Positions 35,381 through 44,182 of a stretch of DNA of 64,000 bases are shown piece after piece (position 1 is the first letter of the stretch; each line of letters starts with the position of its first letter). Made by a program: the position numbers and the translations under genes. The notes beneath the pieces were generated by a model that saw only the letters and a program-made list of their open reading frames with translations, made no database searches and had not been told where the DNA came from. Origin of the DNA: Mesorhizobium sp. CA8 (GTDB lineage: Bacteria > Pseudomonadota > Alphaproteobacteria > Rhizobiales > Rhizobiaceae); the NCBI RefSeq assembly GCF_020164955.1, contig NZ_JAIUHG010000001.1:372001-436000 (forward strand), given 5' to 3'.

Positions 35381-35545
35381 TGCCCCGTGCGGTCGGCGTC
35401 TACGCGCAGCTAAGGCAGATAGGTGATCGGGAACGTCCTCGCCGTCAGCCTTTCTCGATCGTGGAGATTGCTGGGTCTTAGTTCCGCCTTGCCGGCAGCC
35501 CACCGGCCTCCGCGCCGGCCCGATTGCGGCCCAATCTGTTCGGAA

Positions 35546-35755
35546 TCAGGAACGCTCGGTATCCCGCCTCGCCGGCGGCGACTTCGCCGCCTTCTTGCTC
35601 GGCAGCGGTGGCGCCTTGTCCCTGGGTCTCGTTTCCTTGATCGCCTTCTTCATCGTGCGGTTGAAGTTCTCCTGGGAGACGTTCCCAGCGGCGCCGCGGC
35701 TTCTTCCTCGGCTGGTTGCAGGCGATCCATCTTTAGGCATCGGCGTTAGCTCCAA
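35546..35755 (-). CDS. Small basic hypothetical protein
   Basis: Up to 69 residues, Lys/Arg/Pro/Ser-rich (QENFNRTMKKAIKETRPRDK, KKAAKSPPARRD). It may start at the internal ATG giving MPKDGSPATSRGRSRGAAGN. No family is recognised, and its composition suggests nucleic-acid or acidic-partner binding. Weakly supported; it may be a chance frame. Confidence 0.4.
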   Translation of the reverse strand: MELTPMPKDGSPATSRGRSRGAAGNVSQENFNRTMKKAIKETRPRDKAPPLPSKKAAKSPPARRDTERS

Positions 35756-35764
35756 CGGCTCGTG

Positions 35765-36154
35765 TTAGGATGGGTCGATGGTCGACAGGCGGTTGAGCAA
35801 CCTGGATACCGCCGTGACTATCTGTGGCATGAAGTACGGCTTGGCTATCATGATGCTGTTCGGGACACCTTCGTGAGCCCAATGTGCCGCACTGTCGCCG
35901 CTTATGTAGACCACCGGCAAGACATTATTGGTATGGCGAAAACGTCGAGCCAGCTCCCATCCCGTCTCGCCAGGGCCCAGACGAATATCCGTCACCAGCG
36001 CTTTGAATTTTTCTGGGTTGGCATTGTAGGCGGCCACGGCGCTCGCCGCGTTATTTGCCCCGACGACCTCGAAGCCCGCTTCTTCAAGCGCAGACTCCAG
36101 GTCGAGCAAAATCATTGTCTCGTCTTCAACGATTAGGACCGCACCACCGCCCAT
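35765..36154 (-). CDS. Single-domain response regulator
   Basis: CheY-like receiver of 129 residues without output domain. The acidic pair is in LIVEDETMILLDLE, the phosphoacceptor Asp is in ALVTDIRLGPGETGW, the Ser is in VVYISGDS and the Lys in IAKPYFMPQIV. It lies behind an HWE kinase gene on the same strand, and a perfect stress promoter (36181-36205) lies between the two. It probably receives phosphate from, or drains, that kinase. Confidence 0.9.
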   Translation of the reverse strand: MGGGAVLIVEDETMILLDLESALEEAGFEVVGANNAASAVAAYNANPEKFKALVTDIRLGPGETGWELARRFRHTNNVLPVVYISGDSAAHWAHEGVPNSIMIAKPYFMPQIVTAVSRLLNRLSTIDPS

Positions 36155-36180
36155 ATTTGCGAGACCCCCGAGCGAACCCC

Positions 36181-36205
36181 AACGCCCGATCGGAACTTAT
36201 GTTCC
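36181..36205 (-). promoter_or_regulatory. EcfG-type stress promoter before the response regulator
   Basis: GGAAC at 36205-36201, 16 bases, CGTT at 36184-36181 on the minus strand: perfect consensus, with a leader of about 20 bases to the ATG at 36154. Confidence 0.75.
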
Positions 36206-36222
36206 GTGAGCGTTGCGGGATG

Positions 36223-38232
36223 TTATCTTTCCTCGCTCAAGTTCACCCGGAACGCACAATGTAGACCAGCCCGATCGTAGGTGATCTTCACCCCACCAGC
36301 GTTCTTTCCCTCGAATACCCGCTGGAGCAGTTGCGTACCAAATCCGGTTTTGCCAGGGGTGACAGGTGGACCGCCCTTCTCACGCCAATCGAGCTCAAGA
36401 ATCCGGTCGCCTCCAGCCTCCTGCAGCTTCCAATTGATCGCGATCGATCCCGTTGCGTTGGAGAGCGATCCATATTTGATCGCGTTTGTCGTCAGTTCAT
36501 GAAACGCTAGGGCGAAAGAGAGCGCGATGTTGGGTGGAAGCCAGACTTGCTCACCGCTGAAGTCGAAACGGTCGAGAGATGCATGCGGCTCAACGGCGGC
36601 CGCAATCAGAGCGCTGAGGTCGGCGCCGCTCCAGTTCTCGCGGGTCAAGATGTCGTGCGCCTTTGCCAGGGACACAAGTCGGCTGGAAAGCGCCTGACCC
36701 GCCTGTGCCAGGCTGCTGGCGTTGCGCATGGTTTGGGCGGCTATGGCCTGAACCACAGCAAGGGTGTTCTTGACCCTATGGTTCAGTTCATTGACGAGCA
36801 ACTGGCGCTGTTCCTCCCCCCGTTTGCGGTCTGATATGTCCAGGCTGATCTGCACTGCGCCCACCACCGACCCTTCCGAGCTGCGAATGGGCCGCGCGCT
36901 GGAAAGCAAATATCGCTGCGCCCCTGATGGCAGAGTGTATGCAAATTCCTCGTTGGTGGTCTCTTCGCCTCGCATTGCCCTGCTAAGCGGGCGGTCCTCC
37001 CGGCTGATGGTTTGGCCGTTTTTGTAGGCAAGAGTATCGATCACCAGATCCGGCTTCCCAAATGGCCTGTGAGGCGGAGGCGACAGACCCATAAGTTCCG
37101 CCGCAAACCGGTTGCGGATAACCTGGCGGGCCTGCGGGTCATAGGTAAACCAGACCGCAGCGGGAACCGTCTCTAAAACTGTTTCCAACTCGCGCGTGCG
37201 CTCCGCAATTGCATGCTCTGCCGTGATCATGGCCTGGCCAATCGTGTCGAATTCCGCGACCGAGGTAAGGATCGGCTCCACGGCGCGGCCGCTGCCGAGC
37301 GCATCGGCTCGCCCGACGAGATCTGCGGTGGCCTTGGTGAACCTCCTGCCGACGAAGTAGGCCAGAGCGAGCGAGAAAAGCAGCGCCGAAAGGCCGATTC
37401 CTCCGATCTGCGCGAGCGACCACCAGAGCGGTGCCTGGACCTGGGATAGTGGAATGTTGGCGGTGTAGAACCAGCCAGAATAGGGTGATCGGTAATACCC
37501 AGCCAGCAATCTGCTCCCTTCGAAATTCTGAGACTGGAAGGTTCCGGAGCGGCCCACGACCTTATCCACGTATTCAGGCAAACCGGGCCTGCCGGCGACC
37601 TGATCATGCATTTTGGATCTGGCGACATATTTTCCCTCGCGGTCCCCGACACCGACCGTCCATCCCTGCGGAACCGCTGGCAGCATGGCAAGGCGGATGC
37701 GTTCGGTAGGAACTGATACCGAAAGGAACAACGGTTCGCCGCTGAAGCCCGACACCTGCGCAGTGACGGCGACGCGATACTCGTTAGCCCTGTGCCCGGC
37801 GAACACGTTGCCGACGAGAATTCCAGCCAGTTTCAGTTGCTCGCGTTCGTCAACTGTGAGCGGGGTTGTTAAAGGTATATCGGAGGCGAGCTCAGGTCCG
37901 GTGCTTGCCAACTGGCGACCGTCGAGATTGCGCAGTGTGATTACCTCGTCCGTCCCTTGGACAAGGCGGCGCGCCTCGGCGCCAAAGGCCAGCAAGTCTC
38001 CATTGGCCAGAGCGGGGGACCTGGCGAGGCCATCAAGAACCGTCTTGAGATTAGAGAGTTCGCCTTCGACCACCAGCGACACCTGTCGAGCGGTCCACAA
38101 GGCTTCCTGCCCGATCCGTGACCTTTCATGCAGTGCGTACGTCACCAGCAGATAGGCAGCAAAAAGCCAGACGGGCAACACGGCTGCCGCGATTAGTCCA
38201 AGCAGATGGGCTCGTGCCGATCGACGAGACAA
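36223..38232 (-). CDS. HWE-family sensor histidine kinase with extracytoplasmic and PAS domains
   Basis: Sensor kinase of 669 residues. An N-terminal membrane helix (about 10-32), a periplasmic dCache-like sensor (about 40-275) and a second helix (SALLFSLALAYFVGRRF) lead to a PAS domain (TVLETVPAAVWFTYDPQ). The HWE/HisKA_2 core has NELNHRVKNTLAVVQAIAAQ, and the ATPase domain has FALAFHELTTNAIKYG. HWE kinases control the general stress response in alphaproteobacteria, which suits the context. I found no stress promoter before this gene. Confidence 0.9.
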   Translation of the reverse strand: MSRRSARAHLLGLIAAAVLPVWLFAAYLLVTYALHERSRIGQEALWTARQVSLVVEGELSNLKTVLDGLARSPALANGDLLAFGAEARRLVQGTDEVITLRNLDGRQLASTGPELASDIPLTTPLTVDEREQLKLAGILVGNVFAGHRANEYRVAVTAQVSGFSGEPLFLSVSVPTERIRLAMLPAVPQGWTVGVGDREGKYVARSKMHDQVAGRPGLPEYVDKVVGRSGTFQSQNFEGSRLLAGYYRSPYSGWFYTANIPLSQVQAPLWWSLAQIGGIGLSALLFSLALAYFVGRRFTKATADLVGRADALGSGRAVEPILTSVAEFDTIGQAMITAEHAIAERTRELETVLETVPAAVWFTYDPQARQVIRNRFAAELMGLSPPPHRPFGKPDLVIDTLAYKNGQTISREDRPLSRAMRGEETTNEEFAYTLPSGAQRYLLSSARPIRSSEGSVVGAVQISLDISDRKRGEEQRQLLVNELNHRVKNTLAVVQAIAAQTMRNASSLAQAGQALSSRLVSLAKAHDILTRENWSGADLSALIAAAVEPHASLDRFDFSGEQVWLPPNIALSFALAFHELTTNAIKYGSLSNATGSIAINWKLQEAGGDRILELDWREKGGPPVTPGKTGFGTQLLQRVFEGKNAGGVKITYDRAGLHCAFRVNLSEER

Positions 38233-38650
38233 TCTTATCCCCTGTTCACCCTCAAAGGTACCTTAATCCCATACGCGCCAACGACAAGCGCGAGGAAGCA
38301 GCGCGCAGCGCTGCATTTGAGGCGTGCGTTGCGTGTCGACGGTATCGAGGACGCCAATCGCGCACGATCCAGACAAGCAGCGGCGCGTAGCGCGGAAATT
38401 CCTGAACCAAACAGCGGCCCGCGCTTTAACAAGTGAAAGTGGATGCATAGGACTGTATCGTTATGAACAGACCAACGGGAAAACTTCCATTCCGTAAGGG
38501 CAGCTTGAGGAGGAGAGCCCCCTCGCCTCGAATGCGTTTCCTTATAGACAGGTGCGAAGAACAAGGCAGTCCTAGGCACCTCAATCCGCAAGCCCGCACC
38601 CTGTCACGATCCACTCTCAGCGGTTCGAGTGAGCTCGTTGGGATTAAGTC
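38233..38650. other. Intergenic stretch between divergent genes
   Basis: No supported gene and no stress promoter found. It holds the upstream regions of the HWE kinase (minus strand) and the flavoprotein (plus strand). Confidence 0.4.
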
Positions 38651-39583
38651 ATGACCGATCAGGGACATCATCGCGCCGAGCAAATTGACTGCTTGATAGT
38701 TGGAGGTGGCCCCGCTGGGCTCGCGGCCGCGACTTATCTCGGCCGCTTCCGTCGTCGAGTCGTTCTTTTCGATGCCGGTGAAAGCCGCGCGAAGTTCATT
38801 CCGATTACCCGAAACTGTCCCGGCTTTCCCGACGGTATATCCGGCCCTGACTTGCTAAGTCGTTTGCGGCAACAGGCCTTGCTGAGCGGCGCGGAGCTTA
38901 GGGACGAAGCAGTCCACGAAATTAAGCGCGACGGGGCCGAGTTTATTGCTGCCGGTCCAACATCCGTTCGAGCCCGTGCGGTGCTCCTGGCAACGGGTGT
39001 GGTCGACACGCTTCCTGACATTCCACTGGCTACCGACATGATTAGAGGAGGGATAATGCGCCTTTGCCCGATCTGCGATGGCTACGAGGTCATCGATAAG
39101 CGTGTCGCGGTAATGGGCCCTTTGAAAGAGGCGGTGAAGAAGGCGTCGTTCATGCGAACCTACACCCGCGACCTTACCGTACTTGCGACCGATGGGGCGT
39201 CTCGAATGGATGAATGCTCAGGCCCACTGATCCGGGAAGCTGGAATCCGGGTTGAGGCCTGCATTCCCAATTCGCTCCGCCCGCTCGGTGAACATGCCGT
39301 TGTCCTACTCTCCGGCGGAGCGACCTCCACATTCGATGCGGTCTATCCGGCGATGGGATGCAGGACAGGGGCTAAGTTTGGAATAGACCTCGGGGCGACT
39401 TGCGACGACCTCGGATACCTTATTGTAGATGCGCACCAGCGAACCGTTGTGCCCGGTCTCTATGCCGCTGGTGATGTGGTGAACGAAATCAACCAGATCG
39501 CGGTAGCGTTCGGCCACGCTGCGATCGCGGCCACGGACATGCACAATCATCTCGCAGACCCCAACCACGGCTTTCGTCATTGA
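38651..39583 (+). CDS. Thioredoxin-reductase-like flavoprotein with altered NADPH site
   Basis: FAD-dependent pyridine-nucleotide-type oxidoreductase of 310 residues. The FAD site is CLIVGGGPAGLAAATYLGRF, the redox pair is CPICDG, and the C-terminal flavin motif is GLYAAGDVVNEINQIAVAFG. The second nucleotide-binding loop reads VAVMGPLKEAVKKA, lacking the GxGxxA of NADPH-using thioredoxin reductases. The electron donor is therefore uncertain. The next small gene starts five bases after the stop. Confidence 0.87.
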   Translation: MTDQGHHRAEQIDCLIVGGGPAGLAAATYLGRFRRRVVLFDAGESRAKFIPITRNCPGFPDGISGPDLLSRLRQQALLSGAELRDEAVHEIKRDGAEFIAAGPTSVRARAVLLATGVVDTLPDIPLATDMIRGGIMRLCPICDGYEVIDKRVAVMGPLKEAVKKASFMRTYTRDLTVLATDGASRMDECSGPLIREAGIRVEACIPNSLRPLGEHAVVLLSGGATSTFDAVYPAMGCRTGAKFGIDLGATCDDLGYLIVDAHQRTVVPGLYAAGDVVNEINQIAVAFGHAAIAATDMHNHLADPNHGFRH

Positions 39584-39588
39584 CCGCC

Positions 39589-39894
39589 ATGCACCTTGTC
39601 CAAATACTGCTTCCCTGCATGGATAATGACGGTCAGCCTTTCGCCCAAGAAGACTTCGAGAGGGTAAAGGAAGAACTGGCGAGCCGCTTCGACGGCGTTA
39701 CCGCCTATCTTCAGGCTCCTGCGGATGGTTTGTGGAGAAAGGGTGCCGAGTCAAACGCCGACAAGATCGTCATCTTTGAAGTCATGGCCAAGGAGATCGA
39801 CCTACGTGAGTGGCGTGATCGCCGTACGGCGCTGGAGCGGCGTTTCCGGCAGGAGAAGGTGATTATTCGCCATATGCCGATCACGCTGATTTAA
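39589..39894 (+). CDS. Small hypothetical protein after the flavoprotein
   Basis: Protein of 101 residues (MHLVQILLPCMDNDGQPFAQ; ends VIIRHMPITLI) with an alpha/beta pattern resembling small ferredoxin-like folds. No named family is assigned. ATG 39589 lies five bases after the flavoprotein stop, so the two are probably co-transcribed and may act together. Confidence 0.7.
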   Translation: MHLVQILLPCMDNDGQPFAQEDFERVKEELASRFDGVTAYLQAPADGLWRKGAESNADKIVIFEVMAKEIDLREWRDRRTALERRFRQEKVIIRHMPITLI

Positions 39895-40074
39895 GCCGCG
39901 AGATCCGATAGATCTTTCAAGTCAAATTACTTGCTAACTGCCGTTCACGCGCGCAACGGCAAGGGAAGCCGACCTGCACTGCTCTCGGCCTGAATTGCGA
40001 TGGTCAGTCACATGAACTGAAACCTTACGGACCTCCGCACGTTGCAGTGCTGCCAACCACAAGTGGGAGCTTTC

Positions 40075-40287
40075 ATGCAGAGTGTGAACCGAACCGGAGA
40101 TCAGTGGAACCAGGCGTATGACCCGGTCGAATTCGCAGAAAAGCACGGGTTGACGGTAAGGCAGGCCATCGTCGTCATCGAAAGCAACGGTCCTTCTCGC
40201 GAAAAATGCGACCAGGCAGGTCACGCCTTCGCCGCAGCTTTAAAGCAATTTGGCCGCAGCCGTCATCCGCGCAAAAGGTCCGCTTGA
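40075..40287 (+). CDS. DUF3606-like small protein
   Basis: Protein of 70 residues: QWNQAYDPVEFAEKHGLTVR, then QAIVVIESNGPSREKCDQA. The pattern of a short strand, a helix entering KHGLT and an alpha region resembles DUF3606 proteins, which are widespread in stress clusters of rhizobia. GGGAG precedes the ATG by seven bases. Function unknown. Confidence 0.65.
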   Translation: MQSVNRTGDQWNQAYDPVEFAEKHGLTVRQAIVVIESNGPSREKCDQAGHAFAAALKQFGRSRHPRKRSA

Positions 40288-40351
40288 CCATCCCTTTTCC
40301 TGGAGATGACGCTAGCGCCGTTGTCGGATATCCCCTCCTTATCTAGCGCTT

Positions 40352-40376
40352 GGAACCTCCGTCGGCCATCGGAGTT
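40352..40376 (+). promoter_or_regulatory. EcfG-type stress promoter, distal to the DUF1003 gene
   Basis: GGAAC at 40352-40356, 16 bases, AGTT at 40373-40376. The nearest supported gene starts at 40561, giving a leader of about 175 bases, so the assignment is weaker than for the other sites. Confidence 0.5.
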
Positions 40377-40560
40377 GATGACGGCCAACGGGGGGCGCTG
40401 GTTGCAAATATACGGGCATCCAACTCACCCCCGGGGAATGACGAGCGGTGGTCCGCAGGATCGCCAATGCGGCGGCAGCATTGCAGACAGGACGTGGACC
40501 CGCTCGTTCGAAGCCGAGCAAAATGGAGCGAATTGTCGAACAGGGAGTTAGGCAGCCTAG

Positions 40561-41148
40561 ATGGGAGAGACAAGAATGGGTCCCACGGCCGCCCCCGACA
40601 GCAAGGGCTACGTCACGCCAACCACCCCGGCGGCAGAAGGCCTCAGCCCTGCCCTGGCGCGGAACATAGAGGCGCTGGTCGCGAGACGGAAACGCGATGC
40701 CGAGGCTGCATCCTTGGAGCAACGCATGGCCGCAGCGATCAGCAGTTTCGCCGGCAGCATGATGTTCGTGTATATCCACCTTCTCATCTTTGGGGCGTGG
40801 ATCGCACTCAATCTCGGCGTCATAACCTTCATAAAGCCGTTTGATCCATCGCTGGTCATCCTGGCCATGTTCGCCTCGGTCGAAGCGATCTTTCTGTCGA
40901 CGTTTGTTCTGATCAACCAGAACCGCATGGCGGCCGAGGACGACGCCAGGGCAGACCTCGATCTGCAGGTCAGTTTGCTGAATGAACATGAGACGACCAA
41001 GCTCATCAAACTGGTCGAAGAGATTGCCAAGCGCCTGGACGTGGATACCAAAGGTGACGAAGAGCTGAAGGAGCTCAAGCGCGACGTGGCACCCGAAGCT
41101 GTTCTGGACAAAATCGAAGAGGTGGGCGAGCGGGGGACGCCAAGTTGA
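40561..41148 (+). CDS. DUF1003 membrane protein
   Basis: Protein of 195 residues with a charged N-terminus, two membrane helices separated by a short loop (MMFVYIHLLIFGAWIALNLG; LVILAMFASVEAIFLSTFVL), the DUF1003 motif NQNRMAAEDDARADLDLQVS and a charged C-terminal helix. Function unknown in the family. It stands alone, with a possible stress promoter about 185 bases upstream. Confidence 0.87.
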   Translation: MGETRMGPTAAPDSKGYVTPTTPAAEGLSPALARNIEALVARRKRDAEAASLEQRMAAAISSFAGSMMFVYIHLLIFGAWIALNLGVITFIKPFDPSLVILAMFASVEAIFLSTFVLINQNRMAAEDDARADLDLQVSLLNEHETTKLIKLVEEIAKRLDVDTKGDEELKELKRDVAPEAVLDKIEEVGERGTPS

Positions 41149-41533
41149 TCCCGCAGCATGTGCTGGGGCTTCGGCTCTCGCCAATCCGCGCGAAGCTCGC
41201 TTGAGCTACTACTTTGCCAAGCGCATTACCCGGCTGTCGCTGGGCGTTGTCCGTGGCGCACCCTCCGTCGCAGCGGTCAATCTACCGTCCTGCCGGGACG
41301 CCCTGTCTCCGGGTTCCTGCAGGGCAAGAGGTGCCTGCTGACGCATCCCACCAGCCGCAAATGAATATTTTCGCACCTCCATGACAGATGCGATAGTTCT
41401 GTCATTTCAACATCGCTAAGGCACATCTTGCCGATTTGGTGAATTAAGCGCCTTCGGCAATATCTTTTGATAGATGCACCCAAAAACGTCGGCGGCGGCG
41501 GACCCACTTCGACGCAACCTTCTGCGACGCCTC
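41149..41533. other. Gene-free stretch
   Basis: No supported gene, repeat or stress promoter seen between the DUF1003 gene and the convergent DUF6894 gene. Confidence 0.4.
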
Positions 41534-41788
41534 TCACCGGCCAAATAGGTGCAAGAGCGGCAACGATTGTGAGATCGTGAGAGTTGCTGAATATATCGCC
41601 CTGCCGGTTTCATCATGGACCGAGATCGCCAGGGTTTCATCGATGTCGCTCTCAGCCATTTCGTCGACGGCGATGTCGTGCAGCGCCTTAAGCGCTTCTC
41701 GTCGCATGTCGCGCAGGCTGTCCAGTTCAACCCACGCATCGGCAAATCGCTGCCCGTTTCTCGTAACTTCGAAAACGTACCGTGGCAT
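41534..41788 (-). CDS. DUF6894-type small protein
   Basis: Protein of 84 residues starting MPRYVFEVTRNGQRFADAWV, with LRDMRREALKALHDIAVDEM and the closing strand DETGRAIYSATLTISQS. This is the DUF6894 pattern, common in rhizobia, with unknown function. It is a single gene; no stress promoter was found upstream. Confidence 0.75.
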   Translation of the reverse strand: MPRYVFEVTRNGQRFADAWVELDSLRDMRREALKALHDIAVDEMAESDIDETLAISVHDETGRAIYSATLTISQSLPLLHLFGR

Positions 41789-42153
41789 TCAGCCATTGTG
41801 AGCACTTCGGATGCTAGCGCATTTAAATTTGAGTGATCGCAATGGGCTGAGGGACGATGTCTCGCAAAAAAGTTGATACCTTGCGCGATAGTAGCAGTCG
41901 GACATTTGCCTCATTCGCGAGGTGCTCCGCTTCCGCCTGCGACAGCCCAATCAGCGATATGTCATTCGCTTCTGCCGGCAGTCACTTGGTCGGCCGCCGT
42001 AGACCAGCCACTCGCCGTTCGGCGGGTGCTGCTTATTCGCGGCACGCTCCCTTTTCCAGCGCGATAGCCTCTCGACGCTCCAAAGCGACTGGGGCTGGTC
42101 CGCTCGGCAAGCTGGCTCTTTCCGGCCATGTCCGGTCCGTTACCGAGCTTGGC
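41789..42153. other. Gene-free stretch
   Basis: No supported gene. A minus-strand frame around 41835-41990 has a plausible amino-acid pattern but no start codon except CTG, so it is not called. Confidence 0.4.
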
Positions 42154-43254
42154 TTAGACCCTCTCCTCAAAGCCATCCAGCTTCTGCCAGTCAAAGCTGA
42201 CCCCAATGCCTGGCTCGTCTGGGGCGACTGCCAGCCCATCCTGCAACCTGAGCGGACGAGTGGTGTACAGATCGATGTCGAAACTGTGCGCCTCCACCCA
42301 ACCAGCGTTTGGTTGGCCTGCGACCAAACTCACATGCAGTTCCTGCATGCCGTGGCTGCACACCGGAATTCCAGCCTTGCGCGCAAGCTCGGCGACCCGC
42401 AACCAGCCTGTGATGCCGCCACAATTCGACGCGTCTGGTTGGATGTAGGATAGCTTCGACCAGGCGAAGGCATGCTCGAACTCCTCGATCACATGCAGGT
42501 TCTCGCCCATGGCCAGCGGCATGCCCGTCGCCTCGGCAATGGCAGCGTAGCCCTGGTAATCGTCAGGTATGAGGGGCTCCTCGAACCACAGCAGCTCGTA
42601 AGGCGCGAATGCTTTCGCCGCTTCGATCGCCCGATCAACGTCGAGCGCGTAATTGGCGTCCACCATGAAGGGGGTGTGCGGCCCGATGCGCTCGCGGATG
42701 GCCTTAACTCGGGCGACATCCTCCGCGAGGTCGTCTTTGCCGACCTTGATCTTCACAGCATTGAACCCGGCGGCGAGATAGGAGTCGATGCTGGCCTGCA
42801 ACTGATCGAGCGAGAAGTTCAGGTCGATGCCGCCGCGATATGCCTTGGCTGTTTTGCCGGCACCGCCGGCCATTTCCCAGAGTGACCGGCCGACGCGCCG
42901 GCCCTTCAGATCCCAAAGCGCTATGTCAAGCGCAGAAATCGCAAACGACGCGATGCCGCCGCGTCCGACATAATGGATGTGCCATAGCATCCCTGCATAG
43001 AGCGCCCCGATGTCAGTCGCGTCCCGTCCTTTCAGGAACGGCGCCAGGTCGTGCACGATCATGGCTCCGATCGCATGCCCACCTTTACCGCCAGTGTAGG
43101 TGTATCCAGTCCCTTCGCTGCCGTCCGCCAGCCTCAGGGTCGCTGTCACCAGCTCGAAATGCGTGTGAGCGCCATGCTTCGCGTCGGTCATTACTTCACG
43201 CAGCGGCACTCGGAAAAGCCGAACCTCAACGTCCGTGATTTCTGTATCGCCCAT
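42154..43254 (-). CDS. Enolase-superfamily (mandelate racemase/muconate lactonizing) enzyme
   Basis: Probable sugar-acid dehydratase or epimerase, 366 residues. Active-site elements visible: KIKVGKDD (the KxK bases), VDANYALD and [10 protein letters not shown] and [10 protein letters not shown] (three metal ligands), and [12 protein letters not shown] (a His-type base). Substrate cannot be told. ATG 43254 is chosen over an upstream start because it begins the capping domain. It is divergent from the FCD regulator that likely controls the island. Confidence 0.9.
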   Translation of the reverse strand: MGDTEITDVEVRLFRVPLREVMTDAKHGAHTHFELVTATLRLADGSEGTGYTYTGGKGGHAIGAMIVHDLAPFLKGRDATDIGALYAGMLWHIHYVGRGGIASFAISALDIALWDLKGRRVGRSLWEMAGGAGKTAKAYRGGIDLNFSLDQLQASIDSYLAAGFNAVKIKVGKDDLAEDVARVKAIRERIGPHTPFMVDANYALDVDRAIEAAKAFAPYELLWFEEPLIPDDYQGYAAIAEATGMPLAMGENLHVIEEFEHAFAWSKLSYIQPDASNCGGITGWLRVAELARKAGIPVCSHGMQELHVSLVAGQPNAGWVEAHSFDIDLYTTRPLRLQDGLAVAPDEPGIGVSFDWQKLDGFEERV

Positions 43255-43423
43255 TGCAAGGCTCTCGCCGCCTGACCTATTTTCGTCATACCATAATTGC
43301 ACTCTATCTGGCTGACCGCAACCAGATCGCTGATCCATCGCGCTTTTGGTCCGATGATAACTCGCCGGACCTTGTGCTTTGGTCCGATCTGCGCATTAAT
43401 GACCGCGTGAAGTGGAGGACGGC

Positions 43424-44158
43424 TTGTTAAGTACACCACAGCATCTTGGAACGCGGGCCACGAGCGGAGCTGCTCGCGCCGCGGACGCCATGGTGATTGG
43501 AATCGAAGCGGATATCGCCTCCGGCAAGCTCGGCGACGGCAGTTTCCTGCCGGCTGAGCGCGAATTGATGGCCGAGTACGGCGTCGGCCGCGGCGTGGTG
43601 CGTGAAGCAGTCGCCCGCCTGGCAAGCCGCGGTCTTGTCGAAGCGCGTCCGCGCTTTCGCCCGGTGGTGCGCCGGCCGGGGCTGGACGCGGCGCTCGGCG
43701 CTTTGGAAGGTGTTGTCGGCCACCTGCTGAGCGCCCAGGCGGGAGTGAAGAACCTCTACGACACCCGGGTCTTTCTTGAAGCCGCTCTTGCGCGCAACGC
43801 CGCCATCCATGCGCGCAAGGACGACGTAGCCACGCTCAGATCAGCGCTCGAAATGAACGAGGCGGCGATACCGGATTCGGAAAAATTCTATGCCACCGAC
43901 GTAGGATTCCACGCCGTGCTCTACCAGATCACGCGCAACCCGGTGATGCCCGCCGTGCACAAGGCCTTCACCGCGTGGCTGTCGCCGCATTGGATGCGCA
44001 TGCCCCGATCGCCCGAGCGCAACCGGATCAATTTCCTGAGCCACCGCGAAATCTGCATGGCGATCATCGAGCGAGATCCAGATGGCGCAGAGCGGGCGCT
44101 GCTCAATCATCTTTCCGCGGCCTGGGAGTATGTCCGTGGCACATTTGAAATACCGTGA
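43424..44158 (+). CDS. GntR/FCD-family transcriptional regulator
   Basis: Regulator of 244 residues. The winged helix-turn-helix is FLPAERELMAEYGVGRGVVR followed by EAVARLASRGLVEARPR. The C-terminal FCD ligand domain has NLYDTRVFLEAALARNAA and GFHAVLYQITRNPVMPAV, with His placed for metal or acid binding. TTG 43424 is chosen for GGAGGA upstream; GTG 43412 is possible. Located between divergent catabolic genes, it probably represses them until a sugar acid appears. Confidence 0.87.
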   Translation: MLSTPQHLGTRATSGAARAADAMVIGIEADIASGKLGDGSFLPAERELMAEYGVGRGVVREAVARLASRGLVEARPRFRPVVRRPGLDAALGALEGVVGHLLSAQAGVKNLYDTRVFLEAALARNAAIHARKDDVATLRSALEMNEAAIPDSEKFYATDVGFHAVLYQITRNPVMPAVHKAFTAWLSPHWMRMPRSPERNRINFLSHREICMAIIERDPDGAERALLNHLSAAWEYVRGTFEIP

Positions 44159-44182
44159 GGGCCGGAGGGAGGACCGGCGAGA

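Noticed and set aside
36192..36214. A plus-strand GGAAC followed by CGTT between kinase and regulator genes
   Set aside because: The spacer is 14 bases, outside the 16-17 range, and no plus-strand gene follows.
41835..41990. A minus-strand frame reading DISLIGLSQAEAEHLANEAN
   Set aside because: The only start after the upstream stop is CTG, with no ribosome site; possibly a gene fragment but not supported.
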